Of a DNA stretch of 64,000 nucleotides, positions 31,955-39,834 are shown piece after piece (within the stretch, counting starts at the first letter, position 1; every line of letters starts with the position of its first letter). The notes below the pieces were generated by a model, which saw only the letters and a list, made by a program, of their open reading frames with translations, was not told the DNA's origin and searched no databases. The position numbers and the translations under genes were made by a program. The DNA comes from Salipaludibacillus daqingensis (GTDB taxonomy: Bacteria > Bacillota > Bacilli > Bacillales > Salisediminibacteriaceae): assembly GCF_029891575.1 (NCBI RefSeq), contig NZ_JARZHF010000002.1:491160-555159 (forward strand). The letters run 5' to 3'.

Positions 31955-33694
31955 ATGAACATTGTTGTGACAACCTTGAACGCTAAGTACATCCATACTT
32001 GTTTAGCCTTGAGACTTTTAAAAGCTTATGCCCAGCCTGAATTCAATATCGATATGTGTGAATTCACGATTAAAGATCCTGAAATGAACGTTGTTTCTGA
32101 TCTTTATATGAGAAAACCAGATGTCATAGGTTTTAGCTGCTATATATGGAATATTGATAAAACGCTTCAAATCGTAAAAATGCTTAAAAAAGTCCTACCA
32201 AAAACGACACTTCTTCTTGGAGGACCTGAAGTTTCCTTTGACTCTCGTTATTGGATGGAAAAACACCCTGAGATTGATTTGATTGTTCGTGGTGAAGGAG
32301 AAGAAACTTTCAAACAAGTGCTAAAAAGTATAGAAAATGAACAGTCATTTAACGATATTGGCAGCCTTGCCTTTCGTAAAAATGATCAAATTATACTTAC
32401 TCCGGAAAAGGCAAACTTAAATATTCATTCTATATCAAGTCCTTACCGATTTGAGGAAGATCGCGAAGAATTAAACAAGCGAATTGTCTATTTTGAAACA
32501 AGCCGTGGGTGTCCTTTTCAATGCCAATTCTGTTTGTCTTCCATTGAAGTTGGAGTTCGTTATTTTGATATTGAAAAAGTTAAAAAAGATATTCTCTATC
32601 TTATCGACCACGGTGCAAAAATGATTAAGTTTATCGATCGTACCTTTAATATTAAGAGGGACTACGCTCTAGAAATGTTCCAGTTTTTAATTGATAATCA
32701 CCAAGGGTGTCAATTTCAATTTGAGATCACCGCTGATATTATGCGACCTGAGGTGTTGGAATTTCTTAATGAACATGCCCCAAAAGGGGTGTTTAGATTT
32801 GAGATTGGAGTTCAGTCAACGAATGATGATACAAATTTACTTGTGAAACGAAAACAAAATTTTTCGAAGTTATCACGAACTGTCCGTTTAATTAAAGAAG
32901 GTGGTAAAATAGACCAACATCTTGATTTGATTGCTGGACTCCCTGAAGAAAATTACGAATCTTTTAAGAGAACGTTTAACGATGTTATTGCACTCGACCC
33001 TGAAGAGCTTCAACTAGGCTTTTTGAAGATGTTACGAGGTACTGGAATGAGAGCGATGGCCAATGATTATCGATATGAATACATGGATCACGCCCCATAC
33101 GAAATTCTTTCTAACAGTGTATTGAGCTTTGACGATGTGGTTCGAATAAAAAGAGTAGAAGACATTCTAGAAAAATATTGGAATGATCACCGATTAGATC
33201 ATACCGTTCATTATCTAATTCAACATGCATTTACAACACCATTTGATTTTTTTCAGAAGTTTGGAGACTATTGGGATTTCCATGGTTGGGGGAAAATTGG
33301 TCACCAGTTTGAAGATTTATTTACTCGACTATCTCAATTCCTTGAATCAGAAAACATCATAGAGCCAGAGATCGTTCAAGCACTAATGAAACTTGATTAT
33401 CTCATTCATTTTAATCAAAAACCGAGAAAAGTTTGGTGGACAAATCGTCTAAATAAAGATGAGATCAATGATGTGCGAGCATTTGCCAAACAAAGTCTTC
33501 CATCAATCAATGACTATTTATCTGATGTACGTGCAATGTCCAAACATGTTATGGTCGAATCCGCACCTTTTGATGCTGAGTTATATTTATCTAAAGGTAT
33601 TATTAAAAAACAAGATGGACTGATATTCGTTGTTTATGATCCTCAAAACGGATCTCCACAGGTGCAATATGTAGCGAAAGAACTTCAAAACTAA
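31955..33694 (+). CDS. B12-binding-domain radical SAM protein
   Basis: A 579-residue protein: an N-terminal cobalamin-binding-like domain (about 1-140, with PDVIGFSCYIWNID and LLLGGPEVSFD), a radical SAM core with the cluster motif SRGCPFQCQFCLSS (CxxxCxxC) and a C-terminal region (about 370-579) of the DUF4080 type. This family occurs singly in many Bacillaceae and clostridia; it may methylate an unknown target, but no substrate is established. The ATG at 31955 follows TTGGAGGAATTTATC; an in-frame TTG at 31940 lies in that site. It ends in a bidirectional terminator. Confidence 0.87.
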   Translation: MNIVVTTLNAKYIHTCLALRLLKAYAQPEFNIDMCEFTIKDPEMNVVSDLYMRKPDVIGFSCYIWNIDKTLQIVKMLKKVLPKTTLLLGGPEVSFDSRYWMEKHPEIDLIVRGEGEETFKQVLKSIENEQSFNDIGSLAFRKNDQIILTPEKANLNIHSISSPYRFEEDREELNKRIVYFETSRGCPFQCQFCLSSIEVGVRYFDIEKVKKDILYLIDHGAKMIKFIDRTFNIKRDYALEMFQFLIDNHQGCQFQFEITADIMRPEVLEFLNEHAPKGVFRFEIGVQSTNDDTNLLVKRKQNFSKLSRTVRLIKEGGKIDQHLDLIAGLPEENYESFKRTFNDVIALDPEELQLGFLKMLRGTGMRAMANDYRYEYMDHAPYEILSNSVLSFDDVVRIKRVEDILEKYWNDHRLDHTVHYLIQHAFTTPFDFFQKFGDYWDFHGWGKIGHQFEDLFTRLSQFLESENIIEPEIVQALMKLDYLIHFNQKPRKVWWTNRLNKDEINDVRAFAKQSLPSINDYLSDVRAMSKHVMVESAPFDAELYLSKGIIKKQDGLIFVVYDPQNGSPQVQYVAKELQN

Positions 33695-33727
33695 TTTTAT
33701 CGTAAGTTATTTCACCCTTCATTAAAA

Positions 33728-33763
33728 GTAAAAAAAGCCGATCAGCGTTTGATCGGTTTTTTT
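33728..33763. terminator. Bidirectional terminator between convergent genes
   Basis: Arms CCGATCA and TTGATCGG with loop GCGT, A-run on one side and T-run on the other; serves the radical SAM gene and the PAS-STAS gene. Confidence 0.8.
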
Positions 33764-34539
33764 ACAATTTCATACCCTTCCATTTTCATGATGTGGTTCA
33801 TTGCTTGACGATAATGAGGAAAGGTATTTTGTTTGTACTTATTGTCAAGTTTCACAAATTCTTTGACAAGTTCCTTTGTAAAACCAGCAAAAAACACATC
33901 AGGCCCCATCAAATAAACGGATTCAACAACTTTATCTAATTGTTGAGCAACTGTTTCATTTTCCATTATCGTTACACCTGACATATCAAATACAATATAA
34001 TCAGCATCACTGCGTAATACTTCTTGGAGTAGTTTACTTGTTAAATGGTCAATTCTTTTTTCATTAAACGATCCTATCAAAGGAACAAATAACGTGTTTG
34101 ATAGCATACTCGGTAAAACAGGTGTGGAAAGTTCATTGATCAATTTTTGATCGAAATTTCTTAGTTCTTCTTGTTTCGTAATATCTTGCCAAAATAAAAT
34201 ATAACCCTTTACACTATTTTCGTCATCTGTCACCTGATTTACGACAATATTTGCAACATATTCATCAAAAATTTTAATTGTTGCTTGATGGGGAAAAATA
34301 TTTTTCTTCTTCATCACATGGTGATAAGAGGAATCAAAAGAATGAAGATCAGATAGTTTTTTGCCAATCAGTTCTGACGCATCATTAATATCAAAAAATC
34401 CAAAAAATTCCTGTATAATTTTTTCTGCTGCTTCATTCATCCAAACCAGTTTCATTTCACCGTCCGCCAAAAATACATTGTCGGTTAATGAATTCAAAAC
34501 GCTGTAGGTTTCAGAATGAAAGAGGGTTTCTGATGACAT
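33742..34539 (-). CDS. PAS-STAS domain protein (RsbR-like)
   Basis: A 265-residue cytoplasmic protein. Residues about 10-120 form a PAS domain (VLNSLTDNVFLADGEMKLVWMNEAAEKII ... VKGYILFWQDIT); residues about 135-255 form a STAS domain (PVLPSMLSNTLFVPLIGSF, then DYIVFDMSGVTIMENETVAQQLDKVV), as in RsbR co-antagonists of the sigma-B stressosome. The usual phosphorylatable Thr/Ser position is occupied within FDMSGVTIM. It may sense redox or a ligand through PAS and signal through STAS. No rsb genes are adjacent. The start is ATG 34539 after AAGGGTTGAATACT; a GTG at 34569 is less likely. Confidence 0.8.
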   Translation of the reverse strand: MSSETLFHSETYSVLNSLTDNVFLADGEMKLVWMNEAAEKIIQEFFGFFDINDASELIGKKLSDLHSFDSSYHHVMKKKNIFPHQATIKIFDEYVANIVVNQVTDDENSVKGYILFWQDITKQEELRNFDQKLINELSTPVLPSMLSNTLFVPLIGSFNEKRIDHLTSKLLQEVLRSDADYIVFDMSGVTIMENETVAQQLDKVVESVYLMGPDVFFAGFTKELVKEFVKLDNKYKQNTFPHYRQAMNHIMKMEGYEIVKKPIKR

Positions 34540-34638
34540 AGTATTCAACCCTTCCCAAAGTCTGGACACGTTGTTTTTTCTTTTATCATGTAATCATATA
34601 TATTCCTTTGATAACATTCTGTTTTATCATACAAAATT

Positions 34639-35220
34639 TTAATATTTTCTGTCACAAAACTCTTTCACTATTTTTAACATATCCTGTCTTTGCTCATCTG
34701 ATTTTTGAATCACATCTCCAAGATGAATAACTCCATCTAGTTTAAATCCACAAAACTGGAAAATGCTTTTGTCAATCAAATCAACCATATGATGATACAT
34801 TCCTGACTCGATAAACTCTTCTTCAGGCGCACCGGTCGTGAAAATCATTGATACTTTTTTATTTTTCATAAGAGGAATTGGTGATTCTCCATTTAATTCA
34901 TAAGCGAACCCATATGAAAGGACACGATCAATGTATCCTTTCCCGATTGCAGGAAAACCGCCCCACCACACAGGAAAAATAAAGATTATTTGATCTGCCC
35001 AACGAATCATTTCCTGTTCCTCTTCACAATCACTCTCATAGTGATGATTTAGACTTTCTCGATATTCTTCCCATGTTAAATGCGATTTAAAAGGTCCAGC
35101 ATACAAATGATTCACTTCTACTTGGTGTTTTTTTTCCGTTAATGAGGTGATTAACTCTTTTAAAATCGATCCATTAAAACTATCTTTTACCGGATGCATA
35201 TAAATAATATAAACGTTCAT
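34639..35220 (-). CDS. NAD(P)H oxidoreductase, flavodoxin-fold quinone reductase type
   Basis: A 193-residue flavoprotein of the NQO1/MdaB/KefF family: the FMN-binding start MNVYIIYMHPVKDSFNGSIL, the FPVWWGGFPAIGKGYIDRVL motif and the TTGAPEEEFIESG loop. It probably transfers two electrons from NAD(P)H to quinones or other electrophiles in the cytoplasm. ATG at 35220 follows AAGGAGAAAAAA. It is 11 bp downstream of the YtkA-like lipoprotein gene and so in its operon, which links it loosely to the envelope redox cluster beyond. Confidence 0.88.
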   Translation of the reverse strand: MNVYIIYMHPVKDSFNGSILKELITSLTEKKHQVEVNHLYAGPFKSHLTWEEYRESLNHHYESDCEEEQEMIRWADQIIFIFPVWWGGFPAIGKGYIDRVLSYGFAYELNGESPIPLMKNKKVSMIFTTGAPEEEFIESGMYHHMVDLIDKSIFQFCGFKLDGVIHLGDVIQKSDEQRQDMLKIVKEFCDRKY

Positions 35221-35231
35221 TTTTTTCTCCT

Positions 35232-35669
35232 TTACTCAGGTACTCTATCTATATCTGCATCGTACCCTCTTATATAATCTTCGGACATTTCCCCTTCTGC
35301 AAAAAGAACAAACCTCTCTGTTTTTTCTTGCCCATCTATTTCAACCGTTACTTCCGCATACCATTCCCCTTCCATAGCTAGAGGAAGGTCTAATGCAAAT
35401 TTTCCTTTATCCTTTTCTTCCATCGTTCCTGTCATAGGATGATTCATACGCTCCATATTCATGTAAAGAAATACTTGATCTGCTGAAATATTCTCTCCTT
35501 CTTTGTCTATTAAGGCTACTTCATATGTATGAAATACTCCAGTTTTATGAATTTCATTTTCATTCATAAATTTAATCTCTGTCTCTTCTAACGCGGAGGG
35601 AGATTGGCAAGCCACTATTAATACGATGAAGATACTAGAAATTGTCATAAAATCGACGATTTTTTTCAA
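35232..35669 (-). CDS. YtkA/FixH-like lipoprotein
   Basis: A 145-residue exported lipoprotein with lipobox LIVAC (Cys21) and a beta-sandwich domain containing the YtkA-like elements FHTYEVALIDKEGE and MERMNHPMTGTMEEKDKGKF, and LAMEGEWYAEVTVEIDG. Related proteins are found with cytochrome oxidase assembly and copper-handling genes; the Met/His residues in ERMNHPM could bind copper. It is divergent from the CECC thioredoxin-like gene and CcdA. TTG at 35669 follows AGGGGTGTATCAAGA. A function in metal or redox handling at the membrane surface is inferred from context. Confidence 0.75.
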   Translation of the reverse strand: MKKIVDFMTISSIFIVLIVACQSPSALEETEIKFMNENEIHKTGVFHTYEVALIDKEGENISADQVFLYMNMERMNHPMTGTMEEKDKGKFALDLPLAMEGEWYAEVTVEIDGQEKTERFVLFAEGEMSEDYIRGYDADIDRVPE

Positions 35670-35771
35670 TCTTGATACACCCCTATTTCGTTATGATGAA
35701 ACTAGCTTTATTATAATCAATCTATTAAGCTATGTCATTATTTACTAGAATCTAGTTGGGGGCGGATCATC

Positions 35772-36293
35772 TTGGGGAATAAAATAGGGATCGGATTAAT
35801 AATTTTCATTTTAGCTGGAATGGGGTATACAGCTTATAATTTTATTTTTAATAGTGAGTCAGGAGATATATCAACGGTTACTCGCATTCACGCGGAAGAA
35901 CCTTTATTATTAGCTGACTATATTGGAGAAAAGAAAACAATTTTACAATTTGTTGCTGTACCTTGCGAATGTTGCAGTTACTCGATGCCTTTCATCCAAG
36001 AATTTATTAAAAAACAAGATGAAATCGAAGTGATTACCGTTGTTTTTTATGGACGAGAAAAAGAAATACTTGATAAGTTTCAGAATGAATATGAAGCAAC
36101 CCATGATTGGGGTGTGGATTTAGATCGAAATTTAGCAAACTACTATGATGTCTCTGTTTCGCCAACTTATGTATTTTTTGATGAGGAAGGAAATGAAATG
36201 GGAACGCATCCATATATTATTGCAACTGGTGAAGAACTAGGTACACGTTATGAAGAAGCTTATGAAACATACCACGAAGAAGAGGATTCCTAA
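35772..36293 (+). CDS. Membrane-anchored thioredoxin-like protein with CECC motif
   Basis: A 173-residue protein with an N-terminal membrane anchor (IGIGLIIFILAGMGYTAYNFIF) and an outside thioredoxin fold. The active site reads VPCECCSYSMPF, so Cys65 and Cys68 form C-x-x-C with an extra Cys67 inside. The cis-Pro loop is YYDVSVSPTYVFF, as in TlpA/ResA relatives. It should pass electrons from CcdA to envelope thiols. The start is TTG 35772 behind a G-rich site; ccdA follows with TAA immediately before its ATG. The extra Cys suggests metal (copper) binding or a persulfide intermediate. Its partner may be the selenolipoprotein 0.9 kb downstream. Confidence 0.8.
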   Translation: MGNKIGIGLIIFILAGMGYTAYNFIFNSESGDISTVTRIHAEEPLLLADYIGEKKTILQFVAVPCECCSYSMPFIQEFIKKQDEIEVITVVFYGREKEILDKFQNEYEATHDWGVDLDRNLANYYDVSVSPTYVFFDEEGNEMGTHPYIIATGEELGTRYEEAYETYHEEEDS

Positions 36294-36983
36294 ATGGATA
36301 TTTGGTTTGCTTTTGTTGCAGGATTTCTTTCTTTCGCTTCTGCTTGTATCCTTCCATTAATACCGAGTTATATCGCCGTCATTACTGGGGTTACATTGAC
36401 AGAGCTAGATGAAGCTCCTGCTCAGCGTTTTAAAATTTTACCAAGGTCTATCGCCTTTGTCATTGGCCTTGTTTTCCCTTTAATCATAATCGGGATGGGT
36501 GCAACCACTGTCGGTTCTTTCTTTACGCCTGCAGTTTCCACCTTTTTATCACAATTTTTCGGTTTTATTGTAATCATTTTTGGACTGTACCTTCTCGGTT
36601 TATTAAATATTCAGATGTTTCAACGAGAGATTCGATTCCACCGTTTTTTCAAAAGAAAAGGTGGGCTCTTTAGTGTGGTCGTAATGGGCATGGCTTTCGG
36701 ATTTGGCTGGACACCTTGTATTGGACCTATGTTAAGTTCTATCCTTATACTTGCCGCTGATTCAACCACCTTTTGGCAAGGTGGTGGATTATTATTTGTA
36801 TATGGAATGGGGCTTGGGCTACCATTTATTTTGATCGGTCTAGCTGGAAGCGCAAGTTTGAATTTTTTAAAGTTTTTACAAAAACATATGAAAATCATTT
36901 CTATCGCCAGCGGTATTTTTCTCATAGTTCTCGGCCTATTACTTGTGACAGGCAATATGGCTTATATTACTCCAAGTATATAA
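36294..36983 (+). CDS. ccdA: CcdA, transmembrane thiol-disulfide transporter
   Basis: A 229-residue six-helix membrane protein. The two conserved cysteines lie in SFASACILPLIPSY (Cys18) and GWTPCIGPMLSSIL (Cys142), as in CcdA/DsbD. It takes electrons from cytoplasmic thioredoxin and passes them to extracytoplasmic thioredoxin-like proteins. The ATG follows the stop of the CECC protein without a gap, so the two are translationally linked and surely work as a pair. It would supply reducing power for cytochrome c maturation or for the Cys/Sec lipoprotein encoded next. Confidence 0.93.
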   Translation: MDIWFAFVAGFLSFASACILPLIPSYIAVITGVTLTELDEAPAQRFKILPRSIAFVIGLVFPLIIIGMGATTVGSFFTPAVSTFLSQFFGFIVIIFGLYLLGLLNIQMFQREIRFHRFFKRKGGLFSVVVMGMAFGFGWTPCIGPMLSSILILAADSTTFWQGGGLLFVYGMGLGLPFILIGLAGSASLNFLKFLQKHMKIISIASGIFLIVLGLLLVTGNMAYITPSI

Positions 36984-37102
36984 ATGAGAAAAAATATTAA
37001 TACATCTTTTCTATTTTATGAACATACATGCAAACTTAATAAGGATCCTTTTATTTGAAACATTGATAGTGACTAGCATATTCACATAATATCCTTAAAA
37101 TA

Positions 37103-37145
37103 AGTGAAAAGGATCACAACATAAAGTAATCAACTGTTTTATGAT
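37103..37145 (+). promoter_or_regulatory. FNR-type promoter of the selenolipoprotein gene
   Basis: AGTGAAAAGGATCACA (37103-37118) matches TGTGA-N6-TCACA at 9 of 10 positions. A -10 TATGAT lies at 37140-37145. A start at about 37152 puts the box centre (37110.5) at -41.5, the same geometry as at the hemerythrin promoter. Confidence 0.72.
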
Positions 37146-37188
37146 GAGTTTATATCATGTATATCATCATTTAAAGGAGAGATCTTTC

Positions 37189-37632
37189 ATGCGAGTTAAA
37201 CATTGGTTGCTCATTTTAATCACTAGTGCTGCGTTTATCGTTATTTCGGGGTGCAGTGAGGAGCTTGAGACTGCTTCTTTTCCAGACTTTGTTGTGGATG
37301 CCGTTCACCCTGGCGCCATGGCGGCATATGAATATGCAACAACACATGGAGAGCATTTAGAATATATTCCATGTTATTGTAATTGCTTGTTAGAACCTTT
37401 TTACCATAAGAATACTAAAGATTGTTTTATCAACAGTCAGCAATCAATAAAAGATGATATCGTTTATGATCCTCACGGTGCCGGCTGAGGAATATGCATT
37501 GAGATTGCACTGGATGTGCAACAAATGGAAATTGACGGATATACTTTATTAGAAATTCGAGATTATATTGATAAACAGTACTCAAAATACGCTGATCCTA
37601 CCGATACACCTTTTCCTCCTGCTGATCTATAA
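37189..37632 (+). CDS. PCYCGC-family lipoprotein, predicted selenoprotein with in-frame UGA
   Basis: Read through one TGA (37486-37488) this is a 147-residue lipoprotein: signal peptide with lipobox VISGC (Cys22), the PCYCNC motif at 61-66, Cys79, then HGAG-U100-GIC103 and EIALDVQQME...LEIRDYIDKQY. In PCYCGC proteins (PF13798) this last motif is Cys-Gly-x-Cys, so the UGA falls exactly on a redox or metal-binding Cys and the family sequence continues in frame. A hairpin 16 bases after the UGA fits a bacterial SECIS. The ATG follows AAAGGAGAGATCTTTC and an FNR-type promoter. It follows ccdA on the same strand. Function unknown; thiol redox or copper handling is inferred. A nonsense mutant is the alternative reading. 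Confidence 0.82.
37505..37521 (+). promoter_or_regulatory. Predicted bacterial SECIS hairpin of the selenolipoprotein mRNA
   Basis: Stem TTGCAC/GTGCAA (6 bp) with loop TGGAT. The loop begins 22 bases after the UGA and has G in its first two positions, as known bacterial SECIS elements require for SelB. Confidence 0.72.
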
Positions 37633-37636
37633 CGAG

Positions 37637-37671
37637 CAAAAGAAGAAGATCATGTGACCTTCTTCTTTTGT
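37637..37671. terminator. Bidirectional terminator after the selenolipoprotein
   Basis: Perfect 12-bp arms CAAAAGAAGAAG and CTTCTTCTTTTG overlap the last codons of the convergent EAL gene. Confidence 0.75.
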
Positions 37672-38708
37672 TGAATTGGTTTATTCATTGGTTTACCAAA
37701 GTAATAACCTTGCGCTAGATCAACAAGTGGTCTCACAGCGTTAAATTCCTCTTCCGTCTCAATACCTTCCGCTAAAAGTGACGTCCCCATCTCTTTTGTA
37801 ATATGACGAAGCTGCTTTATTTTCTCCATCTTTGCTGAACTTTCATGACAATTTCGAATTAAGTCACGATCTATTTTTGCATAATCTGGTCTTAATTCTT
37901 TTAGCATCTCAATCGTTGAAAATCCTGATCCAATATCATCTAATGCCACTTTCATGCCTGCCTGTTTATAAGAGCTGAAAATATTTTTCAGATGATCTAA
38001 ACTATGAATTTTCTCCGTCTCAACGACTTCAAATATTAAATCACTAGGATTTACATCATATTCTTTTACAACTTCAAAAGTTGTTTGCAAACAATGCGCA
38101 GGATCGTAAATTGAGGAAGGTAAAAAATTAATAAATTGTTTTAGGCCTTTTGACAAATGTTGTTTTCCTGTCTTAATAGCATTCATCCTCGCCTTACTAT
38201 CCAATGTTGATTGTAAGTTCGTATGCTGTGAAAATAAAAATAAATTTCCTGGGGAAAAAGAATACTTATCACTACTTGGTCGTAGGAGAAACTCATATCC
38301 AAAAACATCGTTATCCTGTGTTGTGATAATCGGTTGCATATATGACTGAAATAATTGTTCTTGAATGATTTTAACAAAGTTTGGATTTTCGATAATAAGT
38401 GACAATTGACTAAGTGTATATTCTTGAGTTGGTTCAAACCCTGAATGACTTGTCTCTTGTAAAACTCCCATAAACCGGTCAAGTTGCTCATCAGATAACA
38501 TGGATTGAATAATGGATGTACATCGCTGTAATTGCTTCCATGTAAAGTAGTAGATGTGCAATTTTTGATAGGTAAATTGACTATCAACTCCGATTTCTTT
38601 CATACGATCCATTAGCTGAAGCACATTCGAATCATCAATATTTGAAATTACCATTTCCCCTTCGTTTACTAGAGGAATTCTAGATTGACAAATGTGACAT
38701 GATTTCAT
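37650..38708 (-). CDS. EAL domain protein, probable c-di-GMP phosphodiesterase
   Basis: A 352-residue protein with an N-terminal region (about 1-130) starting MKSCHICQS, whose CxxC may bind zinc, and a C-terminal EAL domain. The EAL signature is YEFLLRP, and the catalytic residues appear present: Asn in FINFLPSS, Glu in FEVVETE, the DD pair in VALDDIGSGFST, Lys in YAKIDRDLI, Glu in LLAEGIETEEE and Gln in AQGYYFGKP. It should hydrolyse cyclic di-GMP to pGpG. It lies between the two selenoprotein genes but on its own promoter. ATG at 38708 follows GCAGGTGAATGT. Confidence 0.87.
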   Translation of the reverse strand: MKSCHICQSRIPLVNEGEMVISNIDDSNVLQLMDRMKEIGVDSQFTYQKLHIYYFTWKQLQRCTSIIQSMLSDEQLDRFMGVLQETSHSGFEPTQEYTLSQLSLIIENPNFVKIIQEQLFQSYMQPIITTQDNDVFGYEFLLRPSSDKYSFSPGNLFLFSQHTNLQSTLDSKARMNAIKTGKQHLSKGLKQFINFLPSSIYDPAHCLQTTFEVVKEYDVNPSDLIFEVVETEKIHSLDHLKNIFSSYKQAGMKVALDDIGSGFSTIEMLKELRPDYAKIDRDLIRNCHESSAKMEKIKQLRHITKEMGTSLLAEGIETEEEFNAVRPLVDLAQGYYFGKPMNKPIQQKKKVT

Positions 38709-38896
38709 ACATTCACCTGCTTTTAATTAATTAACTATCTTTACCCTAAACATAATTAAAGAAAACTAAAAATAGGATATATTACACTTATTTATAAATA
38801 TATTATAACAAATTTATAAATAAAAAGAACTATACATCACATATTAATTAATATATTCTCTAATTATCTTAAAACAAAAGCAGACTTTTGATTCAT

Positions 38897-39640
38897 TCAA
38901 TCACGTCTCCAACGATAAGGTAATTTCTTAATTTGATTATCTTCGTTTATTTCAGTAATATTATTTAACATATCACCAACAATTCTCTCTTGTAAATCCT
39001 CTCGGCCTACCTCCCCAAATGTTCTTCCTAATGGGAATTTAATATGGAGTGCTCTCGGTGCATATACCTTTTCAGTTAATTCTGGGAAATGTGTGATAGA
39101 AATTGTTGCAATTCCTATTTTTTCTACTTCTTTTTGAATCAATCCGACCGATTGATGGCAAATATATCAGCCAGGAGATAAAAGAACAACATCAACTTTC
39201 TCTTCTTTTAATTTCTCTAAAATTTTGGGGATACTCTCATTTAATAATTTGTCTACTCTAGGAATATAACCCATCATGCCATAAAAGGTTGGCGCTAATT
39301 CTCCAATAATCTTTTTATCCGATAACTGCTGTAGCGATGAAATCGGAAACACACAGTTAACATCTTTGTCAGCCGATGTCGTATCATAATGTGTATGAGT
39401 AATCATTAAATCTGATGTCTTCGTATCCGAAGGGATAAACCTCACTCCCCAATCCCCTCCATCTACATCAAAAGGCTTATCATTCAATAAATGTACACCT
39501 GCAGTTGTTATAAACGCAACTTTCCATTCTTTCATCGGTTTTTTTATTAAAGCTAATTTGTTTACTTTTTCAGATCCATGTTTTTTTATCATTCTTGCAG
39601 CAATTTTTTTAAAATACCATACTTTTATTTTTCCTAGCAT
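38897..39640 (-). CDS. GrdB/PrdB-like selenoprotein B family protein with in-frame UGA
   Basis: Read through a TGA at 39169-39167 this is a 247-residue protein with Sec158 in VVLLSPG-U-YICHQSVGLIQKEVE. The family (glycine/sarcosine/betaine/D-proline reductase selenoprotein B) has Sec at this place, followed by Cys-His and a helix; the sequence after the UGA (GIATISITHFPELTEKVYAPRALHIKFPLGRTFG) continues the domain. A perfect 7-bp hairpin with loop GGTCG follows ten bases later. ATG at 39640 follows GAGGAGGATTTGT. No GrdA/GrdC/PrdA genes are present, so it is not a full glycine or proline reductase; it is probably a stand-alone redox enzyme of unknown substrate. The two halves should not be annotated as separate genes. 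Confidence 0.85.
39138..39156 (-). promoter_or_regulatory. Predicted bacterial SECIS hairpin of the GrdB-like mRNA
   Basis: On the minus strand, stem ATCAATC/GATTGAT (7 bp) with loop GGTCG. The loop starts 17 bases after the UGA and begins with GG, like the loop of E. coli fdhF. Confidence 0.78.
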
Positions 39641-39834
39641 ACAAATCCTCCTCAGCTTCTTACCCTTATTCTATTCCACATTATTAAATAAATCTAACCT
39701 ATTGTTTGAAGTGAAAGAAATACATCTTACAAAAAACAAATGTACATACAAATTCTTTTCATTCGTGATAAATTTTGATATGATAGTTGTACGAATAATT
39801 TTGAATATTCACGCTTATTGGAGGGGATAATCGA

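Noticed and set aside
37486..37488. TGA as the true stop or a nonsense mutation in the PCYC lipoprotein
   Set aside because: The downstream frame keeps family sequence to a proper stop, the codon sits on a conserved Cys site, and a SECIS-like hairpin follows; a mutant is possible but less likely.
38897..39142. A separate 81-residue gene starting after the TGA of the GrdB-like gene
   Set aside because: It has no ribosome binding site and its sequence is the continuation of the selenoprotein B domain; it is the second half of one UGA-containing gene.
39700..39740. Possible FNR box upstream of the GrdB-like gene
   Set aside because: Only one half-site (TTTCAC) is present; the other half does not match, so the gene cannot be assigned to the FNR set.
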